Assembly (NCBI GenBank): GCA_015039365.1
Contig: WION01000070.1
Coordinates: 62,001 to 126,000, forward strand
Direction of reading: 5' to 3'
DNA: 64,000 nt
Source of the DNA: Amanita rubescens
Lineage: Eukaryota > Basidiomycota > Agaricomycetes > Agaricales > Amanitaceae
Shown here: positions 33,487-43,469 of the stretch, in pieces
Layout: each line of letters opens with the position of its first letter
Position numbering within the stretch: position 1 is the stretch's first letter
Made by a program: the position numbers and the translations under genes
The notes under the pieces: model-generated
What the model was told of the DNA's origin: nothing
Databases searched by the model: none
Seen by the model: only the letters and a program-made list of their open reading frames with translations

Positions 33487-34814
33487 TCAATTCCAACACG
33501 CGTTTGCCCCGTCTCGCTCACCTCGTTTCGCGAATTCCCCCCTTCGTTTCATTTTCAAACCTTCTCGACAATTGTAACGAGGCATCTCAGCAAGCCCAAA
33601 TTTAACATCGTTGGGCTTGTCATATATACTCGCCTTGTCATATCCCTTGAATTGCAAAGGATCCACTTGTCCAATACTGCACGCGATGATCAGGTGAATA
33701 ATGGACATTGGATCGAACGACATGTTGTTCTTGCTCCATTTCAGAGGCCACGCCAAGGACAATGCGACCAAGATAATGATGATGGTGGAAAGCATGATTA
33801 ACAAGGGAGCGGCCACAATAAGCAATTTGTATTTTGGATCGGCTGCGCCCCAAAACACGAACGTTTCGTTTATCTTCGCATAAACTGGCTCCTGAGGCAC
33901 TTGAATGTCAGAAAACAGGGACAGCGTATACCGCAAGTTCTGTGGAACGGATCTATTTTCAACTTCCACAATGGCTGTCCATTCGACGTACCGTGGCTTC
34001 GTTTTCGATAACACCCTGAATATAAGCAGCCTGATGCCATTGTCCAGGTTAATTAATCGCGAGAAATCACAGAGAATGATAAACCTACCATTAAGTCAGC
34101 TAGTGGTGCATAATCCTCGACTTCTGGTGACGACGGATAGGCCGCAGTGTATAATTCATATATTGCTTCAATAGCGATATTCATATCTGGGGCTTGGGTA
34201 ATAGACAAATGGTATTCCAAAGCCGCCATTATATTAGTAACTACGGTCGAGGTAGGATAAGTTGATGTTTGCCAGAGAGGTTCGAGGGTGACATAGCCAG
34301 TATTGTTATAGATAACACTGACGTTCAAGATCTGAGGTTTGATGTTGCACGTCATGTTCACCGATGCTTGGTTCCCCGAAATATCGGTGAACCAGGTACC
34401 ACCGATCTGCAGGTATAGGGCTACGGTTGAATTAGCTTGATTCAAAGGAACCTCAGAAGCAACGAATATCATACGGATGGTTTCTCCGACATTGAATGCA
34501 CAAATAGTAAAAATGCCGTAAGTTTTTGGGGCGAGATCCATGACAACTGGACCTAGCGCACTATTCAGCATGACCAATAGAGAGCACGGAAGAATTCCCT
34601 AACCGCTTTGATTCATCTTTGATGGAGTACCGTTTACACAGTTGAGCGTAGCCACTTGGTATTCTGTGTTGGGTGGACTCATGGGAATGACATTGAGGTT
34701 GACAGCGGCGTCGAGCTCGGGTGTTTCCACACAGGATACGGTTGCTGTGAGCCCCTGTTGAACCGCGCTTATACTAGTACTGCTCCATGTGTAATAGTAT
34801 GGAATATCTGGAAC
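33487..34814 (-). pseudogene. 3' half of a fungal membrane-protein gene split by a hAT element
   Basis: Minus-strand coding sequence resumes at the insertion point with VPDIPYYYTWSSTS and continues through TATVSCVETPELDAAV to LNC. It then restarts after a short putative intron (39 bp, or an internal TAG) with LNSALGPVVMDLAPKTYG, followed by many NxT/NxS sequons. The last exon has RYVEWTAIVEVENRSVP, a TM helix (LLIVAAPLLIMLSTIIIILVA) and a cytoplasmic tail GLAEMPRYNC, ending at 33487. This is the layout of large fungal-specific glycosylated membrane proteins of unknown function. The 8-bp duplication TCTGGAAC (34807-34814) marks the break. The frame is continuous with the 5' half at 46811-47340 once one duplicate is ignored. 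Confidence 0.7.
34807..34814 (+). repeat. hAT target-site duplication, left
   Basis: TCTGGAAC, repeated exactly at 46811-46818. Confidence 0.9.
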
Positions 34815-35569
34815 TAGGGATTGGCTGGGGTGAACCCCTGGGTATCCAGATGCATACCCACACCCACACCCTGTGACATACCCATACCCTCACTCTGGGT
34901 ATGGGTTTGGATCAGGGTACATGGCAAGCTGACCCATACCCACACCCACTTCCATACCCACACCCACACCCTTATGGGTTATACCCCTTGATGAAGGTAA
35001 TGATATGTGTAATACAAGTTAATTAAAATGAAAAAGAAAAGAAAAAACTAGTAATTGAAACTAAGGTGAGTCCCACCTTCCCTTTTGGCCTTTCCATTCA
35101 AAATCATATCCCATCAACATCCCCCTACTCTAGTAGGCCCAGTCCAGCCTCCAATGGTGCCCATCACTGCCACCTCCTTTAAGCCATGTGAGACAATTTG
35201 AAGCAAACAGGACCAGGAGTGCCACTCCTTCCCCTCCATTCCCTTTCCTTTGCTGGCTGACAGAGAAGTGACCCCACAGGCCCACCAGCATTGCACCCAT
35301 GGACCACCAGAAGGAGAACACACTCCTGACCCCCCACCCTCCACCTGAGGTCCCCACTGCCACCCCCAATTCAACTCTCTAGCCACACCTGTTCTGGAGC
35401 AATCCAAACAGTGAAACCCCACCCAGCAGCCCACTACTCAGGCCGCCACCCTAAGACCTCAGGTGTACAGGCCACACCCAGGTCCAGCCTCTGTAATCGC
35501 CACCCTCTGCCATCATCATGACCCATGGAGTGAGCCACTGATGCATGTGGCCCAGTGGCCCTTCACAGG

Positions 35570-35973
35570 TGACGAAAGGAAAACGCCCAGTAGCGCAGCG
35601 TCGAGGAGTTAAAGCGATAGCTTACCCGATGTGTACAGTAGCTGACCACTCAGCTGAGAAGATGGTGGTAGGAGGTTAAGAGAGCTTGTTCCTATTCTAC
35701 GGTACATGGCAGGTTTATATACTGTCTGTGTCCTAATAGGTAACAACATAGGTAAATATATGTAACTACATATGTCATACTCATATATGGTAATATGGAG
35801 CTGCACTGATGTCATGCGCAGCTATGGTGTCATATGGCGCCATCCGCAGTGAGGATGACGCAAGCGTACTAGAACCTTCTACAAGGTTCTTTCTATATAT
35901 ATCCTAATCTGCTTAGTAAGCAGATAAGATAAGATCTCCTTGTTATCTTAGATTAGATAAGATAACTTCGTCA
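35570..35973 (-). repeat. Copia-1 3' LTR
   Basis: 404 bp, identical by eye to 46118-46521. The polypurine tract lies directly to the right (35974-35988) in minus orientation. Confidence 0.95.
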
Positions 35974-35988
35974 CACCCCCTCGCTAAG
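35974..35988 (-). other. Copia-1 polypurine tract
   Basis: In sense orientation TTAGCGAGGGGGTG lies directly between the pol stop and the 3' LTR; Copia-2 has the related AAGCGAAGGGGTG in the same place. Confidence 0.8.
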
Positions 35989-38900
35989 TCATCCTAGAAT
36001 ATTTATTCGCCATTTCCTTTTAATGAACTCTACCAGGAATTTGTTTTCATCCGTTAATGTTTCTAAAAGATTCCACGAGTCCAACATATTAATGTCTTCT
36101 CGTTTAAAGGATCTTTTGATCTTCGATTGCCTTATAGGTTCGTATATTTTCATAATACGATCTCTAACTGGTTTCGGCAGAAGGTCTTCTTTTCTATTCA
36201 TGAACGTATCCTTTGGTACTTTCGGATCAAGCATATCACGAATGAAATTTTGTCGCTTGTTCGTATACATGAATGTTGCTTCAACTCCATTTAACCCTTC
36301 AGCTGAAAGGTGTATCCAGTGACTTGCACTATGCATTTTGATAGTGGGATATGGAGTAATATTAACGGTGATTCCTAATTCATTTATAAAGAACTGAATT
36401 TTCTCTCTATTCAGATTCTTAGTCATTAAATCCGCTATTTGTTGATTGGTGGGAACGTAAAAAAGGTTGATCTCTTTTTGTTCAACACGTTCCCTAATGT
36501 AATGATAGCGAATAGAAATGTGTTTTGACTTGTGCTGTTGTGCAGGGTTTGATGCCAGAAATATCGCACCCTGATTGTCGCAAAGAAGGTCAATGCCGCC
36601 CAAGGGGAAACCTAATTCTTGGTATAGGTTTAGCACCCACATAATTTGACGTGAGGCATCGGACATTGCCATATATTCAGCTTCCGTTGATGACAACGCA
36701 ACTGTTTTCTGTTTTCGAGAAACCCAACAAACTGCACCCCCTGCCAAAGTTAAGGCATAGCCTGTAACCGAGACTCTAGTCTCTCTGTCAGACGCCCAAT
36801 CTGCGTCTGCATAGGCAACGAAGCCTTTTCCATTTCTGGAATAAGTGATTCGTGTGTCAAGGGTGTGCGCTATATATTTTACTATATAAAGCGCCCTTTG
36901 GATGTGGTCGTAAGATGGATTAACAGAAAATTGTGACATTAAAATGACAGCATAAGCAATATCAGGCCTAGTTCCTAAGGCGAGATACAATAATGATCCA
37001 ATTATTTGTTGATAATAGGATCTATCTTCGGAGGATGCTTCAGAGGTGTTTTTAGCAGGTACATATCCTGCAGGTAAAGGAGTTGACACCGGCTTGCAAT
37101 TTAACAAGCCAAAGCGTTCGACGACTGTCTTTGCATAGGCAGCTTGATCTATTACAAGCGTACCAATTGCTCGGTCGTAATTGATTCTGATGCCCAAGTA
37201 TTCTTTGACTTTTCCTAGGTCTCGACATTCCCACATTTTCATAAACTCCTTTTTGATATATGAAATTGTTTCGGTTCTGTCTCCCATGAAAAGTATATCA
37301 TCCACATATATTACACATATGGTAATATCTTTATCTGTGGTTCTGACATATATGCCAGAGTCGGCTAAGCATCGTTTAAATCCTAGGGACTTCAAGGATT
37401 TGTCTGCTTGTTTATTCCAAGCGTACGATGCTTGTTTTAAGCCATAAATAGCTTTCTTAAGTTTATATACTTTAGATTCTTGTCCTTTAATGATGAAACC
37501 TTCTGGTTGTTGCATATATATTTCCTCGTCTAAGTCGCCATAGAGGAAAGCGGTTTTAACGTCAAGTGCTTCAATATCCCAATTTTCTAAAGCACTTGTT
37601 GCCAGAAGAAGTCTAATAGTTTCATATCTCGCTACCGGCGAGAATGTTTCATCATAATCCAATCCCGGGCGTTGGCTAAAGCCTTTGGCGACAAGTCGTG
37701 CCTTTTTACGGCCATCCGACTTAATATCATAAACCCAACGACACTTTATTGGGTTACGCCCTTTTGGTAATTCCATTAATTCCCATATATCTCTATTTTG
37801 TAGAGATTTGAACTCGTCTTCCATAGCAGTTCGCCACTGCTTATATAGATCAATATTTTCACCTTTGATCTTATATATATCCCTATATTGATACGTTCGA
37901 ATTTCTTCTCTTGGTATCATATTTGCGAGTAAGAAATGCATGAAGTCATTTCCGCACTCTTTGATCATCCTAGTCATTGTTGCTTTGGGATCTATGTCCA
38001 TAGATCTTGAAGGTGGTGTTTTAGCAGTTGGATTGAAGCGTGCAGCCGCATCCTTATTCGGGATACGACCACCAAAGTCATTCTCGTAATTGTCAATCTG
38101 ATATTTAATCAGATCTCTTTGTCTGAGAATTTCTTTTTCTATTTCAACTGCTTTCTTTTCACCATACGCATTGTCTTTACGTATAATTGGCTTGGGAACG
38201 CGATTAGATCTTCGGGGAACTACTGCCGGTGGGGGTACCACTGGAGTGGTTTCATTTAGCCTCTGTTTACTACGAGGTCTATGAGATCTATCTAAAGATT
38301 TGGATCTTTCTCTACGTTTTCCCATGGCTTTGGATGATGGTTTAATCGTTTCAGGGATATAATCTGCTGGATTTATAGGCTTTTGAACGGTTGATCGTTT
38401 GCCAAATTCCTCTCTAACTTTATTAAAAGTTAGATCTGGCATCGGAATTTGTTCATCAATCTCCTTTTTAAATTCAGAGATTGTTTTACGATCTTCATTA
38501 GTTCGTTCAAGATTCCTATCTGGTGCGAATCTTTCTGCAAGTCTTTTTCTAATATCTAAGACTTGTTCTCTAGTATTCGTACGTGGTGGACTTCTGTCAG
38601 GGATGAATTTTTTAAGAATTTCATCCGCATTGCGTCTACGAATTTCTATATTCGTGTGTCTGTCACGAAGTCCACTATTCTGTTCCAGCAGGCGAGTTCT
38701 TTCTCCTGCTTCAAGGTCCTCTAGTTCATCGTCAATGTTCCTCATGGTTTCTTGGAATCTCCTTCTAAGATCATCCATGGTGGAACCTTTTCTGATATCA
38801 GGACTATCCGGTCTATCAGCTTCATCCGGTGTTGGACTACGAGATTTTAATCCCCAAGACGGAGTTTTAAGACCATCTGATAGGGGTGATAAAGATTCTC

Positions 38901-41277
38901 GTTTTACTGATGCCGGTTTATCGCCCGAGTGACCGGAGCTGGAGCTTGAGTCGCTTTCAGGATCTCCTCCCTCTACAGAGTCAGCTGGTAGAGGAGATTG
39001 TGTGCGCCTGCGACCAAGTTGTCTTCCCCTAACAGGGGAAGGGGATGGAATACCATTGTTAGTGTCTCGATTATCGAGAAGGATTGGTGCAAGATCTTTA
39101 GTTATAATGATATCACTTTTTCCTTTGCGAGGAAATCTGTCTTCAAAGAATGTGGCTTGGGCGGATATGACTAGCGTATTATTGGAATCCATAAATTTAT
39201 ATGCTTTTGATCCTAATTCATACCCGACAAAGGTCATAAGTTCTGATTTTGGAGATAGTTTATCAGAACGTTTTTCAACTGGGATAAAGACCCAAGCTTC
39301 ACATCCAAATACTTTAAAGTATTGAACGTCAGGAAGGGAACTATATAAAAGTTCCCAAGGCGTTTTCCAGTTGCCACGCACAATTGGGGTTCTATTGTAT
39401 ACGTGTACAGCTGTTTCGATTGAAAATTCCCACCATGATCTCGGTATACATGCATCGAGCCGCATAGCTTCAGATTTATCATTTAAAGTCTGAATCATCC
39501 GTTCGGCTCGTCCATTTTGCTGATGTATATGAGGTGCCGATGTTTGGTGTTGAATGCCATTTTTGTCAAGGAAATCTTTAAAGGTTTTATTTACGAATTC
39601 CCCCCCTTGATCGGAACGGAGGTAGAGTATTCGTTTGTTAAGTGCAGAAACTTTTGTGAACCATCGCTGGAACACTTCAGCTGTATCTGACTTGTGTTTA
39701 AGGAATCCGATCCATACATACGATGAATAATCATCGACCACAACAAGTATATACTTGTATTTGTGATAAGATTGAGTTGGAAACTCTTTTAAATCCATGT
39801 GGATCATTTCAAGTGGACATGATGCCCGCTTTTTAGATTCCTTGTAAGTTTTTGCCTTCATTTTTCCTTTTAAGCATCCTTCACATCGTAGATTTGGGGA
39901 TGGTTTGGGAAGATTGCCTTTTTCAAACCCTTTTACGTGTCCATATAAATGTTGGAACACGTCTTTACTAGGGTGACCTAGACGTTTATGCCATATATCG
40001 TACGTTGATACGCTTTCATTTACTGTATAAGTTTCAACAGGTGGAGCCTTATCAACGTGTGTATATGTATTGACAGATTCTCTTTCAAAGAATGGTGGCA
40101 CTTTGTGGACGTTTTTATGAATAATACGTCCTGTGCATAAAGTTAATGTATCTTGATTGCGATAACTTGCTTCAAGATATATTTCCTTTTTACCATCTTT
40201 ATAGGAAAAGGTGATCCGTTGATCGTCTTGTGACGCCAGTAACCCTTGCTTACACAACATGCCGTTCGAAACAAGTCGTATGTTAAGACGTGGCATGTAT
40301 AACACGGGGTACAGTTTCACAAGGTGGCTTGTTCCATTAGATAATTTATGAATAAAAATAACAGTGCCTTGTCCAATTAGGTCGGATGTGCCATCTGCTG
40401 TTTTTACCAGTTTTACTTTATCAAAAGGTTTATAATCTGAAAAATCATTCAGATTAAAGGTAAAATGTTCAGATGCACCAGAGTCACACATCCATAGTGT
40501 TTCTCCAGTCCGTTCTGTACAACAGGAAGGACATTTGCAATTGTCCGTTCTACCAGCACATATTATGTGCTGATGTTGATTTCCCGTTGTATGCATTGGA
40601 TAGGCGACATGAACCTTATGTTTATAGTTTGGACTTATGGGGCTAACTCTCATAGGGACGTTTTTAGATTTACATGAATTTTTATTACATTCCATGTTAT
40701 ATACAATTACAGAATCTGAGATTGTTTTACATACGTCCACTGAATAAGAGTTAGCCCAGTCCGTACTAAAATAAGATTTTACCCACTCGTCGTTATAGTA
40801 ATCATCATATGTAGAATCATCATAATTCTTCATATCATAATCGTCGAAAGCCGTGAAGTTATCATTCGGCTGATCATCATATGCCCCTTCTATAAGGGGT
40901 TCTTCTTGCATGGGAGTAATTTCTTCTATTCTCCCAGTGGACGATCCTTGTACAAATGGTACAATGGAATGGTGGCCAAGTATGGCCGGCGCAGCAGTAT
41001 ACTGAGTTTGGTTTTGCCCAGTATAGGTCATGCCAGTGGTTATTTGATGAGCGTCAGCTCGTGCTGCCGCTCGATTGGCTTTCGCTGTTTGGCGAAGTTG
41101 CCTATTACGTTGCCAGTTACGGCCACGTGTTTGATTGGTCATTTGACCCTGCCACTGCTGTTGTTGCTCCGGTAACCTCGGAGCGTTACCAGCTCCCATT
41201 GCTGGTTGCTGATTTTGTGGTGCGTATGGTTGGAAACCTCCACGACCACGTCCACGGCCTCGGAATCCTCCGCGGCC
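35989..41277 (-). CDS. Copia-1 Pol (protease-integrase-RT-RNase H), after in-frame UGA
   Basis: Open from the UGA at 41278-41280 to the stop at 35989, in the same frame as gag. The first ATG inside is at 41199. Order: Arg/Gly-rich RNA-binding segment; acidic Tyr/Asp-rich spacer; Cys cluster CKCPSCC; protease CDSGASEHF; pre-integrase LGHPSKDVF...CEGCLKGK; integrase core with MDL, YILVVVDDYSSY, SDQGGEFVN and QNGRAERM; a long Ser/Arg/Asp-rich linker; RT with KARLVAKGFSQRPGLDY, DVKTAFLYGDLDEEIYM and YVDDILFMGD; RNase H with YADADWASD, SSTEAEYMA and DNQGAI. A tail of about 100 residues follows RNase H and differs from Copia-2. No other stop or frameshift was seen. Confidence 0.93.
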   Translation of the reverse strand, partial: GRGGFRGRGRGRGGFQPYAPQNQQPAMGAGNAPRLPEQQQQWQGQMTNQTRGRNWQRNRQLRQTAKANRAAARADAHQITTGMTYTGQNQTQYTAAPAILGHHSIVPFVQGSSTGRIEEITPMQEEPLIEGAYDDQPNDNFTAFDDYDMKNYDDSTYDDYYNDEWVKSYFSTDWANSYSVDVCKTISDSVIVYNMECNKNSCKSKNVPMRVSPISPNYKHKVHVAYPMHTTGNQHQHIICAGRTDNCKCPSCCTERTGETLWMCDSGASEHFTFNLNDFSDYKPFDKVKLVKTADGTSDLIGQGTVIFIHKLSNGTSHLVKLYPVLYMPRLNIRLVSNGMLCKQGLLASQDDQRITFSYKDGKKEIYLEASYRNQDTLTLCTGRIIHKNVHKVPPFFERESVNTYTHVDKAPPVETYTVNESVSTYDIWHKRLGHPSKDVFQHLYGHVKGFEKGNLPKPSPNLRCEGCLKGKMKAKTYKESKKRASCPLEMIHMDLKEFPTQSYHKYKYILVVVDDYSSYVWIGFLKHKSDTAEVFQRWFTKVSALNKRILYLRSDQGGEFVNKTFKDFLDKNGIQHQTSAPHIHQQNGRAERMIQTLNDKSEAMRLDACIPRSWWEFSIETAVHVYNRTPIVRGNWKTPWELLYSSLPDVQYFKVFGCEAWVFIPVEKRSDKLSPKSELMTFVGYELGSKAYKFMDSNNTLVISAQATFFEDRFPRKGKSDIIITKDLAPILLDNRDTNNGIPSPSPVRGRQLGRRRTQSPLPADSVEGGDPESDSSSSSGHSGDKPASVKRESLSPLSDGLKTPSWGLKSRSPTPDEADRPDSPDIRKGSTMDDLRRRFQETMRNIDDELEDLEAGERTRLLEQNSGLRDRHTNIEIRRRNADEILKKFIPDRSPPRTNTREQVLDIRKRLAERFAPDRNLERTNEDRKTISEFKKEIDEQIPMPDLTFNKVREEFGKRSTVQKPINPADYIPETIKPSSKAMGKRRERSKSLDRSHRPRSKQRLNETTPVVPPPAVVPRRSNRVPKPIIRKDNAYGEKKAVEIEKEILRQRDLIKYQIDNYENDFGGRIPNKDAAARFNPTAKTPPSRSMDIDPKATMTRMIKECGNDFMHFLLANMIPREEIRTYQYRDIYKIKGENIDLYKQWRTAMEDEFKSLQNRDIWELMELPKGRNPIKCRWVYDIKSDGRKKARLVAKGFSQRPGLDYDETFSPVARYETIRLLLATSALENWDIEALDVKTAFLYGDLDEEIYMQQPEGFIIKGQESKVYKLKKAIYGLKQASYAWNKQADKSLKSLGFKRCLADSGIYVRTTDKDITICVIYVDDILFMGDRTETISYIKKEFMKMWECRDLGKVKEYLGIRINYDRAIGTLVIDQAAYAKTVVERFGLLNCKPVSTPLPAGYVPAKNTSEASSEDRSYYQQIIGSLLYLALGTRPDIAYAVILMSQFSVNPSYDHIQRALYIVKYIAHTLDTRITYSRNGKGFVAYADADWASDRETRVSVTGYALTLAGGAVCWVSRKQKTVALSSTEAEYMAMSDASRQIMWVLNLYQELGFPLGGIDLLCDNQGAIFLASNPAQQHKSKHISIRYHYIRERVEQKEINLFYVPTNQQIADLMTKNLNREKIQFFINELGITVNITPYPTIKMHSASHWIHLSAEGLNGVEATFMYTNKRQNFIRDMLDPKVPKDTFMNRKEDLLPKPVRDRIMKIYEPIRQSKIKRSFKREDINMLDSWNLLETLTDENKFLVEFIKRKWRINILG

Positions 41278-42084
41278 TCATCCACGTCCTCGCCCACGAC
41301 CTTGCCAGGGTGCTTGTCCTCCAATTCTTTGTTGGAGGTCACCCCGTGCCATTTGTGCGGTCGTATGTGCGACACTTGAGTGTCGTCTTCTCCATTCTTC
41401 CCTGATCTGAATCGCAACGTGCTGGACTGTTAGGCCAGCCGCTGGTGCAGTTGCCAAAACGGCTCCTACAAAATTGTCCCAACGATGCGGAACACCGCGG
41501 ACAATTATCATCGCTTTTTGTTCTTCGGGTAGCGAGAAACCCTGTCCACCTAATCGCTCGAATTTGGCGATTATTTCATTAAGGGACTGTTCAGGGTCCC
41601 TTCTTTCATCAAGCTTCCAATCCAGGGCAGCCTGGAATTCGTTGAAGGTACCGGTTCGGCCAGTATCTCCATATCTCTGTCGCAAGGCAACCCAAAGGAC
41701 CCTTGCATTGAGATAAGACCCTGTGTCATATATCTCCGCGATAGAATCGCTCAAACGGAGCATAATTGAACCCAGGGCTTTCTCGTTATCAGAGAGCCAC
41801 TCTAAATATGTGTCTCTCTGATCTAGTAAAGCTTGTATGTTTGCCGGTATTGGGGCCGGCAGAGGTGCTGCACCTTCTTCTGCAGGTAACATTGCATCGA
41901 AGTCATGAGCTTCAAGCGTTGCCTGCTCGGTGGCATTTAGATCGAAAGGTTGAATAAAGGAATCTCTCATGTATTTGTAGATTCCTTTTACTTGTAAGTA
42001 GGCCGTCATTTTGCGAGCCCACAAACGGTAATTGTCTCCCTTAAGTAAGGGGACAGTGGAGAGTGAAGCTGAATCTTCGGACAT
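41278..42084 (-). CDS. Copia-1 Gag, ending at an in-frame UGA
   Basis: Capsid-type Gag of copia elements: MSEDSASLSTVPLLKGDNY (start 42084, AAG before the ATG so A at -3), WARKMTAYLQVKG, then DWKLDERRDPEQSLNEII and WDNFVGAVLA. It ends in an Arg-Gly repeat (GRGRGRG) broken by UGA at 41278-41280. The codons after it (GRGGFRGRGRGRGG) continue the same repeat, so the UGA sits inside the RGG box. Copia-2 has no stop at this place. The change equals CGA to TGA. The gag ATG is 6 nt after the ORF1 stop. Confidence 0.9.
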   Translation of the reverse strand: MSEDSASLSTVPLLKGDNYRLWARKMTAYLQVKGIYKYMRDSFIQPFDLNATEQATLEAHDFDAMLPAEEGAAPLPAPIPANIQALLDQRDTYLEWLSDNEKALGSIMLRLSDSIAEIYDTGSYLNARVLWVALRQRYGDTGRTGTFNEFQAALDWKLDERRDPEQSLNEIIAKFERLGGQGFSLPEEQKAMIIVRGVPHRWDNFVGAVLATAPAAGLTVQHVAIQIREEWRRRHSSVAHTTAQMARGDLQQRIGGQAPWQGRGRGRG

Positions 42085-42090
42085 CTTTCT

Positions 42091-42654
42091 TTAGATGACA
42101 AAGATTGAGAGTGATGCAAGGAAGGCGGCAAGAAAGAGTTGTAAAAAGGTTCTTCGGAACCTTTGTTGGATGATAATTTGGTTTTGTTCAGCTAATGAGC
42201 TGAACGAACTTGAACTGTGTTGCGAGAACGGTTCTACCTCGCTATAATCGGGTCCTCGATCTTCGATTAAAGATCTTCGGAACCGGATTTCGTCGGTTAA
42301 TGTAAAACCGGATCGAAATGTGTCAGTTTCAAGTCTGTACTGACGATTTATCAGCGAGGTATGGACACCTGCTGAATGACGAGCTGTTCCTGGTAGGTAT
42401 ACAGGAAGTGGAGTGTCTGCTCTTGGGACGTAATAATCGTTTGGATCACGATCTAATTCGTCCTCGGATGATGAAGCAGATGGGTATGTAGGTACTATCC
42501 GGTTAACTGGCCGGGTAGTAATTCGAGCTGAACTGCTTGCAAAATTTGCAGTTAGCGATTCAAGTTCACTATCGGATGATGAACTTGGGAATAGGTTATT
42601 TAACCTATTTAAGTCTTCTGCTAATCTATTATATCTTCTAGCTCGACGGCTCAT
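42091..42654 (-). CDS. Copia-1 ORF1, tail-anchored accessory protein
   Basis: A 187-residue ORF in front of gag: MSRRARRYNRLAEDLNRL, Ser/Asp-rich stretches, the TPLPVYLPG motif, and a C-terminal hydrophobic helix (FLQLFLAAFLASLSIFVI) with no residues after it, as in tail-anchored proteins. Its ATG has C at -3 (weak context), lies 22 nt after a putative splice acceptor TTTTAG (42677), and is the only ATG between that acceptor and the gag ATG. The stop is followed by AGAAAG and then the gag ATG. Copia-2 has an ORF of the same design at 49314-49856. I do not recognise the protein; such an ORF is not part of standard copia elements. Confidence 0.7.
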   Translation of the reverse strand: MSRRARRYNRLAEDLNRLNNLFPSSSSDSELESLTANFASSSARITTRPVNRIVPTYPSASSSEDELDRDPNDYYVPRADTPLPVYLPGTARHSAGVHTSLINRQYRLETDTFRSGFTLTDEIRFRRSLIEDRGPDYSEVEPFSQHSSSSFSSLAEQNQIIIQQRFRRTFLQLFLAAFLASLSIFVI

Positions 42655-43072
42655 AGGCTGGAGCGAAGATTTATATCTAAAATTGGAATAATTAATGAGG
42701 TGTCATTACGAAAACGACAACAACCCATTCGTGCAGCTTATGAGCTGCTCCAAGCATGGACATGCCTGGACGCCACCACCTTGGACGTGTACCCATGTGT
42801 GTGAATGTGCTACCTGTAAGAGATGACATGCATATGGTCCTGGAACTGGGAGCGCGCAAAACGGCATTTCTCCCCTGGATCCCCTTGAACGGGGGAGAAC
42901 AGTTTGTTCCAGGAATAGAAATAGCTTCTGGTCCATAAACCCCCCAGACAGCTATGTAAGCACGACCGGTAAACAATATGAAGCTATCTAGATAGGATTG
43001 TGGGATCACCACAGAGCCTAAACTTAGAATGTTCCTATAGAACATTCCGACTAGAGGAGTCCCTAAGGGCGC

Positions 43073-43469
43073 TGAAACGATCAGAAGAAGGCCGATGCGG
43101 AAGTGCGTTCGGCCAAAGGGGCTTCGGAGGTCAGTCCTGGGGGTGCCTTGGAGGCAGAGAGGGTGCCGAATGCGAAGGTGAACGAGTGGAAGGTGTCCGA
43201 AGCACCGAGGAACGAAGGGAACGAAAGGAATCGAACTCGGAGCAGTAATGGGGTGATAATTCGCTAACTACAACTACGTACACAATGGTATATATACTAC
43301 GGAGGCACGAGGTGACCATGTGATGAATCCTGCACCAAGTCCGAGGCCTGTGCGTGCATCCGAACACAAGCGATCATCCTCCAGGATCGAGCATAGGCTC
43401 GGAGTGCTTCAGGGAGCTTCGGAAGGTTTCGGAGATCGGTTCCAACGTAGCCGGAATCGGCTCGTTACA
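43073..43469 (-). repeat. TR-GAG 3' LTR
   Basis: 397 bp, identical by eye to 45302-45698. It contains the stop codon and the last 32 codons of the gag ORF. Confidence 0.92.

Noticed and set aside
34840..34980. Telomere-like or satellite CCCATACCC array
   Set aside because: The words are degenerate, in both orientations, and confined to the subterminal parts of the hAT element with clear inverted repeats.
35114..35434. 106-codon ORF inside the hAT element as a transposase
   Set aside because: Composition is Gly/Trp-rich by base bias, with no hAT or zinc-finger motif; the element is non-autonomous.
43205..43235. tRNA B-box-like GTTCGATTC in the gag-only LTR (minus strand)
   Set aside because: No A box at a suitable distance and no cloverleaf could be drawn.
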